The notes under the pieces: generated by a model | Databases searched by the model: none | Seen by the model: the letters and a program-made list of their open reading frames with translations, nothing else | Told to the model about the DNA's origin: nothing | Source of the DNA: CAZVFH01 sp964626415 | GTDB lineage: Bacteria > Patescibacteriota > UBA1384 > XYA2-FULL-43-10 > CAINNR01 | Direction of reading: 5' to 3' | DNA: 7,854 bases | NCBI GenBank assembly: GCA_964626415.1 | Contig: CAZVFH010000039.1 | Span: 1-7,854, forward strand | Shown here: positions 6,135 through 7,854 of the stretch, piece by piece | How the letters are laid out: each line of letters opens with the position of its first letter | Position numbering within the stretch: the stretch's first letter is position 1 | Translations under genes and position numbers: made by a program

Positions 6135-6710
6135 TTAATATCCTCGAAATTCTCTCCGTTTTCTGGCTAGTTTTTCGCTATAACCGCCCTCTTTAATAAA
6201 TTTATTTTCCGCTGCTTTTATTTGTTTGCCTAATAGAAAACTTTCAAGGTGACATAAAGTTAAAAGAAAGTTGGCGTCATTCTCCGGATTGCCAAAAAAT
6301 TTTGGCTTTTCCTTAAGCTCACCTAAGTCGCTTAGGTTGCTTAAGTTACTTAAACGATAGCCGAGCTGGCGAAATTCGGTTACACATGGATCTGTTTTTG
6401 AGAAAATCTGCAAATTATTTTGCCGTAGAAAATCTTCGTAGTCGGTTAAAAGTTCTTCGAATGATGCCTTGGCGATACCAAGAAGTTTTATCACGCCTTG
6501 GTTAGAAGTTGTGTCTTTGCTGATACCCTCAACAATGTTTTGTTTGCCGCTTCTGGCCGCCTGATTCATTTGATCGGCAGTTCGGTAATCAGACCTTAAA
6601 CGACCTAAGTTACTTAAGTTACCTAGGGTATAATTCCGAGTGAATTCCACGGTCAAGTCGTGAATAATCTCGGCGTAGCGATAAGTTAGTAAATATTTTA
6701 CTTTATTCAT
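6135..6710 (-). CDS. Four-helix-bundle suffix-domain protein (23S intervening-sequence protein family)
   Basis: A 191-residue protein of the four-helix-bundle family that includes the proteins encoded in 23S intervening sequences. It has the conserved second-helix signature AARSGKQNIVEG (residues 51-62), then IKLLGIAKASFEELLTDYEDFLRQ (74-97), and the C-terminal 'suffix' AAENKFIKEGGYSEKLARKRRE (166-187). The biochemical role of the family is not established; relatives include the Avd accessory proteins of diversity-generating retroelements, but no reverse transcriptase is visible here. Two loops carry Leu-Ser-Asn-type tripeptide repeats, at 29-38 and 120-132, encoded by similar DNA repeats. 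The start chosen is ATG 6710; TTG 6716 is in frame but weaker, and neither has a clear ribosome site. It begins 15 bases after the stop of the upstream membrane gene, so coupling is likely, and ends three bases before tRNA-Val. Confidence 0.88.
   Translation of the reverse strand: MNKVKYLLTYRYAEIIHDLTVEFTRNYTLGNLSNLGRLRSDYRTADQMNQAARSGKQNIVEGISKDTTSNQGVIKLLGIAKASFEELLTDYEDFLRQNNLQIFSKTDPCVTEFRQLGYRLSNLSNLSDLGELKEKPKFFGNPENDANFLLTLCHLESFLLGKQIKAAENKFIKEGGYSEKLARKRREFRGY
6312..6354 (-). repeat. In-frame CTTAAG-type DNA repeat, second block
   Basis: Repeats of 9 bases built on CTTAAGTAA / CCTAAGCGA variants, partly palindromic, encode LSNLSNLSDLGEL in the loop before the last helix of the four-helix-bundle protein. 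It matches the block at 6594-6627, including the shared cttaaacga edge. Confidence 0.7.
6594..6627 (-). repeat. In-frame CTTAAG-type DNA repeat, first block
   Basis: Tandem 9-base variants (CTAAGTTACTTAAGTTAC on the plus strand) encode LGNLSNLGRL between helix 1 and helix 2 of the same protein. The reading frame used is the same as in the other block. Confidence 0.7.
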
Positions 6711-6725
6711 ATGCAAATCATTAAG

Positions 6726-7565
6726 CTATTTTGTCGTTGAGACATTTGAAGATTGTAGGGATTTAGGATCTAAATTATTTTTGATCAAGCAAGAGATAAT
6801 AATAGAAATGAACCCTAAGATTGCCATCGCCAGTCCTTCCCTGAAATAGAGTAATAAAACTTTTGTTTTGACCGCAACTAATATGTCGTGGAAAATATCA
6901 TCCCAAAAATCAGCAACGATTGCGGTTGGAATTGATATTCTGGCGAGAAAAAAATGTCCAAAAATTATAATTAACCCAAAGATCAAAAAAGGTATGCCCA
7001 AAATACGCAAACGCCCTCTCCAACTTGGCCAAAGCATAATGCTAAAAATTAGTGACAATATAGCAAAAATAGCTCCGCTGTACGAAAATATTTTCTCACT
7101 CCATGAAAAATATTTATTTGCGGTTTTATTTGTCGAAACAGGAGAGTAAGAATCGGGCATCTGCAATAAAAATTCTTTTGTCTCGGGATCACCATTTTTA
7201 CTTGCGACTGATTTCTTGATCGCTGTCAAATCAATTGAAACATTGTCACCCGCAGCATTTTTTATGTATGAATCAAGATTTTTTTCAAAAGTATATTGCA
7301 GATCTTCAGGTGAAAGATATCCCAAAATTGATTTTACGCTTGTTGCTGAAATTTCTGTTTGGTTTTCTCCCTGTTTTTTGGAAATATAATCAGCAACTTT
7401 TTGCGGATTAATATTTACAAGGCGTTTATAAAAATCGATCTGGCGAAATGTTTCCTTGATAAATGTCGGATTCAGAATTGTCGTTTTTAAATTAAAAGAC
7501 AAAAGAGCTAAAGGAAATAGAACAATAAAAATAATCAAAAACAATATCGAAAAAAACTTTCTCAT
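6726..7565 (-). CDS. Membrane protein with one N-terminal and three C-terminal TM helices, unknown function
   Basis: A 279-residue protein with start ATG 7565 preceded by AAGGAGGGAG. An N-terminal hydrophobic segment (residues 4-23) acts as a signal anchor or uncleaved signal. A hydrophilic domain of about 130 residues (25-155), likely outside the membrane, follows; it has a repeated helix-type pattern and a PETKEFLLQMPDSY segment. Three more hydrophobic helices lie at about 161-179, 188-207 and 242-261, with a basic turn SWRGRLR between the first two (likely cytoplasmic) and a Ser/Asn/Thr-rich tail. No catalytic motif or named domain is recognised. It is the first gene of the minus-strand cluster, and its stop is 15 bases from the start of the four-helix-bundle gene. 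The degenerate tRNA-Ile repeats lie upstream, and no clear promoter of its own is seen. Confidence 0.8.
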   Translation of the reverse strand: MRKFFSILFLIIFIVLFPLALLSFNLKTTILNPTFIKETFRQIDFYKRLVNINPQKVADYISKKQGENQTEISATSVKSILGYLSPEDLQYTFEKNLDSYIKNAAGDNVSIDLTAIKKSVASKNGDPETKEFLLQMPDSYSPVSTNKTANKYFSWSEKIFSYSGAIFAILSLIFSIMLWPSWRGRLRILGIPFLIFGLIIIFGHFFLARISIPTAIVADFWDDIFHDILVAVKTKVLLLYFREGLAMAILGFISIIISCLIKNNLDPKSLQSSNVSTTK

Positions 7566-7607
7566 CTCCCTCCTTGATTTATCTGGATTCGGATCGGTAA
7601 TCTCACT

Positions 7608-7704
7608 TGCTTTACCATTTCAATTTTGGTGGGCGTAGTCCGCCTCAGGCGGACGACCCCGTCATTACCCGCCTGCTTTACCATTTCAATTTTGGTGGGC
7701 GTAG
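7608..7704 (-). repeat. Tandem repeat containing tRNA-Ile 3' ends (identical 31-bp unit twice)
   Basis: The 31 bases at 7608-7638 and 7674-7704 are identical. They contain the tRNA 3' end (CTACGCCCACCA on the minus strand) and the downstream AAAATTGAAATGGTAAAGCA. Each copy is preceded in tRNA sense by a tRNA-Ile remnant, and GCAGGCGGG joins the second unit to the first. Confidence 0.85.
7627..7667 (-). pseudogene. 3' fragment of tRNA-Ile with the T-arm replaced by a palindrome
   Basis: On the minus strand it starts in the anticodon loop (TAATGACGGGGTC) and ends with TACGCCCACCA. The 17 bases where the T-arm should be (7638-7654) are GTCCGCCTGAGGCGGAC, a perfect hairpin without any TTCGA loop. 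It is the same length as the normal T-arm in the fragment at 7693-7745. It cannot be a functional tRNA gene. Confidence 0.8.
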
Positions 7705-7745
7705 ATGGACTCGAACCATCGACCCCGTCATTATCAGTGACGTGC
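7693..7745 (-). pseudogene. 3' fragment (53 nt) of tRNA-Ile(GAU), 5' part absent
   Basis: It begins at the last two bases of the D-stem (GCACGTCA) and is intact from there: anticodon arm CGTCA-CTGATAA-TGACG (anticodon GAT), variable loop, T-arm GATGG-TTCGAGT-CCATC, acceptor strand TACGCCC, discriminator A and CCA. Twenty-five bases (7721-7745) are identical to the intact tRNA-Ile at 7806-7830. The missing 24 bases should start GGGCGTA but do not precede it; GGCAGGCGGG does. Confidence 0.8.
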
Positions 7746-7777
7746 CCCGCCTGCCATAGTACCGTGAACTGGGCACA

Positions 7778-7854
7778 TGGTGGGCATGGGAGGACTCGAA
7801 CCTCCGACCCCGTCATTATCAGTGACGTGCTCTAACCAACTGAGCTACATGCCC
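7778..7854 (-). tRNA. tRNA-Ile(GAU)
   Basis: Complete 77-nt cloverleaf whose first base is the last base of the window. The acceptor is GGGCATG/CATGCCC, D-stem GCTC/GAGC, anticodon stem CGTCA/TGACG with loop CTGATAA (anticodon GAT), T-arm GGAGG-TTCGAGT-CCTCC, discriminator A and encoded CCA. It is the only intact isoleucine tRNA in the window and lies upstream of the two 3' fragments on the same strand. Confidence 0.96.

Noticed and set aside
6868..7149. A 93-codon plus-strand frame
   Set aside because: It is the antisense shadow of the membrane protein gene, which has a strong ribosome site and coherent TM segments.
7562..7835. Overlapping frames of 84 (minus) and 69 (plus) codons at the right end
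   Set aside because: They consist of tRNA-Ile sequence and remnants; phrases such as GRTRTSDP are the familiar false translation of antisense tRNA.

Overview
The window looks like a piece of a Candidate Phyla Radiation (Patescibacteria) genome from a metagenome assembly. It is AT-rich with small genes and contains one 100-N scaffold gap. Its 23S rRNA gene is interrupted by a group I intron and by several other insertions, a pattern well known in that group. It also carries a four-helix-bundle 'suffix domain' protein and dense short palindromes of the type these genomes carry. No lower rank can be assigned from this sequence alone.

Bases 1-3565 are a 23S rRNA gene on the minus strand. It is cut off by the window edge at about E. 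coli position 1982, so its 3' third lies outside. Roughly 1.6 kb of these 3.57 kb are insertions: (i) a group I intron at position 1931 carrying a LAGLIDADG endonuclease; (ii) three elements bounded by the same terminal inverted repeat (CCCAGCACCACTTTT...), in helix 63, helix 45 and the ~280-365 variable region, the first of which carries a GIY-YIG endonuclease; (iii) two AT-rich long-hairpin insertions of one family, in helix 68 and helix 25; (iv) a composite hairpin cluster near helix 31. The 23S has its own sigma70-like promoter at 4108-4136 and a long hairpin-rich leader. No 16S gene adjoins it.

Bases 4209-5092 hold a minus-strand short-chain dehydrogenase (SDR) gene. Its last codons fall in the N gap, and a terminator lies just past the gap. 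A divergent plus-strand unit (5347-5746) has a promoter, a 24-nt 5' fragment of tRNA-Ile, an intact tRNA-Ala(UGC), a 61-residue acidic protein and a terminator.

Bases 5828-7565 are a minus-strand cluster. In transcription order it has a four-TM membrane protein, the four-helix-bundle (23S intervening-sequence protein family) protein, tRNA-Val(CAC) and a 64-residue two-TM protein that looks leaderless. The right end holds an intact tRNA-Ile(GAU) that ends exactly at the window edge, followed by two degenerate 3' fragments of tRNA-Ile in a tandem repeat.

The main points of interest are the inverted-repeat element family inside the rRNA, with one endonuclease-bearing and two non-coding copies, and the broken tRNA-Ile pieces. 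A 24-nt 5' fragment and a 53-nt 3' fragment break at exactly the same tRNA position, and each break is flanked by GC-rich sequence that could nearly pair. This could be a split-tRNA-like arrangement, damage by palindromic elements, or misassembly. The sequence alone cannot decide.
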